Program-made: the position numbers and the translations under genes
Shown here: positions 7,087 through 7,696 of the stretch, in pieces
How the letters are laid out: each line of letters begins with the position of its first letter
Position numbering within the stretch: the stretch's first letter is position 1
Origin: Pseudomonadales bacterium
GTDB taxonomy: Bacteria > Pseudomonadota > Gammaproteobacteria > Pseudomonadales > DT-91
Length of the DNA: 7,696 bases
NCBI GenBank assembly: GCA_013215025.1
Contig: JABSRR010000060.1
Span: 1 to 7,696, forward strand
Direction of reading: 5' to 3'
Notes under the pieces: model-generated
Database searches by the model: none
The model's input: the letters and a program-made list of their open reading frames with translations, nothing else
Told to the model about the DNA's origin: nothing

Positions 7087-7696
7087 CTAGCAAGCACTAC
7101 CGCCAGCCACACAGCTTAATGGTGCAGGGCACAACATCTGATGCCGGGAAAAGTATTTTAGTCACCGCATTTTGTCGCATGCTGGCGCGTCAACATATCT
7201 CGGTTGCACCGTTTAAATCGCAGAACATGGCCCTCAATAGCGCGGTCGCGGCTGACGGCGGCGAAATTGGACGTGCGCAGGCGGTGCAGGCAGAAGCCGC
7301 CGGACTAGCCGCTAGCGTATTAATGAACCCTATTTTGCTCAAGCCTAACAGCGATTTAGGCGCGCAAGTGATTGTTAACGGTAAGGCTATTGGTAATATG
7401 AAAGCCGAGCAATATCATCGCTACAAGCCGTCTTTATTGCATACCGTGGTTGCTGCGCATAGCGAACTTACCGCCCAGTATCAGCACGTCATTGTCGAGG
7501 GTGCTGGCAGCCCAGCAGAAATCAATTTGCGTGAGCACGATATCGCCAATATGGGGTTTGCAGAAGCCATTGATTGTCCGGTCGTGATTGTTGCCGATAT
7601 CGACCGCGGTGGAGTATTTGCCCACCTTTATGGCACTTATGCCTTGCTTAGCGAGAGTGAGCAGGCACGCGTAGAGGGTTTTATTATTAACCGCTT
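7083..7696 (+). CDS. cobQ: Cobyric acid synthase CobQ (3' end outside window)
   Basis: Partial: 204 codons of an expected roughly 480-510 are visible. CobQ amidates the b, d, e and g carboxylates of adenosylcobyrinic acid a,c-diamide, using glutamine and ATP, to make cobyric acid. The visible part is the N-terminal dethiobiotin-synthetase-like ATPase domain: P-loop variant [11 protein letters not shown] (14-24), then [51 protein letters not shown] and [16 protein letters not shown], all in the usual CobQ order. The C-terminal glutamine amidotransferase domain is off the window. The start codon overlaps the cobN stop by 4 bp, which implies translational coupling; Met13 is a possible later start. 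KSQNM replaces the more common KPQNM. CobB/CbiA, the a,c-diamide synthase, is excluded by these motifs. Confidence 0.95.
   Translation, partial: MTSKHYRQPHSLMVQGTTSDAGKSILVTAFCRMLARQHISVAPFKSQNMALNSAVAADGGEIGRAQAVQAEAAGLAASVLMNPILLKPNSDLGAQVIVNGKAIGNMKAEQYHRYKPSLLHTVVAAHSELTAQYQHVIVEGAGSPAEINLREHDIANMGFAEAIDCPVVIVADIDRGGVFAHLYGTYALLSESEQARVEGFIINR

Noticed and set aside
1..7696. CRISPR array, insertion sequence, prophage or defence system
   Set aside because: No spaced repeats, transposase, integrase or terminal inverted repeats were seen. All recognisable genes belong to cobalamin and metal handling.

Overview
The window is a cobalamin (vitamin B12) biosynthesis and cobalt-handling locus, built as two divergent transcription units around a roughly 550-bp non-coding region. 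Moderate GC, the mix of protein families and the close packing suggest a gammaproteobacterium, possibly marine. That is inference from protein style, because no rRNA or other phylogenetic marker is present.

Leftward unit (minus strand, read from about 1580 down to 1): a predicted outer-membrane lipoprotein with a His-rich stretch and a conserved-looking GHAH...YGEWYH core (943-1458), then 18 bp later a long-form CbiX-type sirohydrochlorin cobaltochelatase (924 down to 1). The cbiX frame is still open at the window edge, inside a His-rich tail. A good sigma70-like promoter (TTATCA, 17 bp, TATAAT) lies at 1616-1588. It implies a leader of about 120 nt that can fold into two overlapping, mutually exclusive hairpins.

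Central region (1459-2005): no convincing gene. It holds the leftward promoter and leader, a tandem 10-mer, a small perfect inverted repeat, a 21-bp dyad just upstream of a TACAAT -10 element, and a short hairpin in the presumed cobW leader. I found no cobalamin riboswitch signature on either strand.

Rightward unit (plus strand): cobW (2006-3088), a G3E GTPase metallochaperone with a 12-His loop; then after 68 bp cobN (3157-7086), the large subunit of the aerobic late cobaltochelatase, complete and carrying an in-frame four-copy 18-bp repeat; then, overlapping by ATGA, cobQ (7083 to beyond the window end), cobyric acid synthase, of which 204 codons are visible.

Together the genes read as cobalt capture or trafficking (lipoprotein, CobW), cobalt insertion (CbiX and CobN) and the corrin amidation that follows. 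The points most worth a second look are the uncharacterised lipoprotein paired with cbiX, the presence of an early (CbiX) and a late (CobN) cobalt chelatase in one locus, His-rich segments in three consecutive proteins, and the alternative-hairpin leader.
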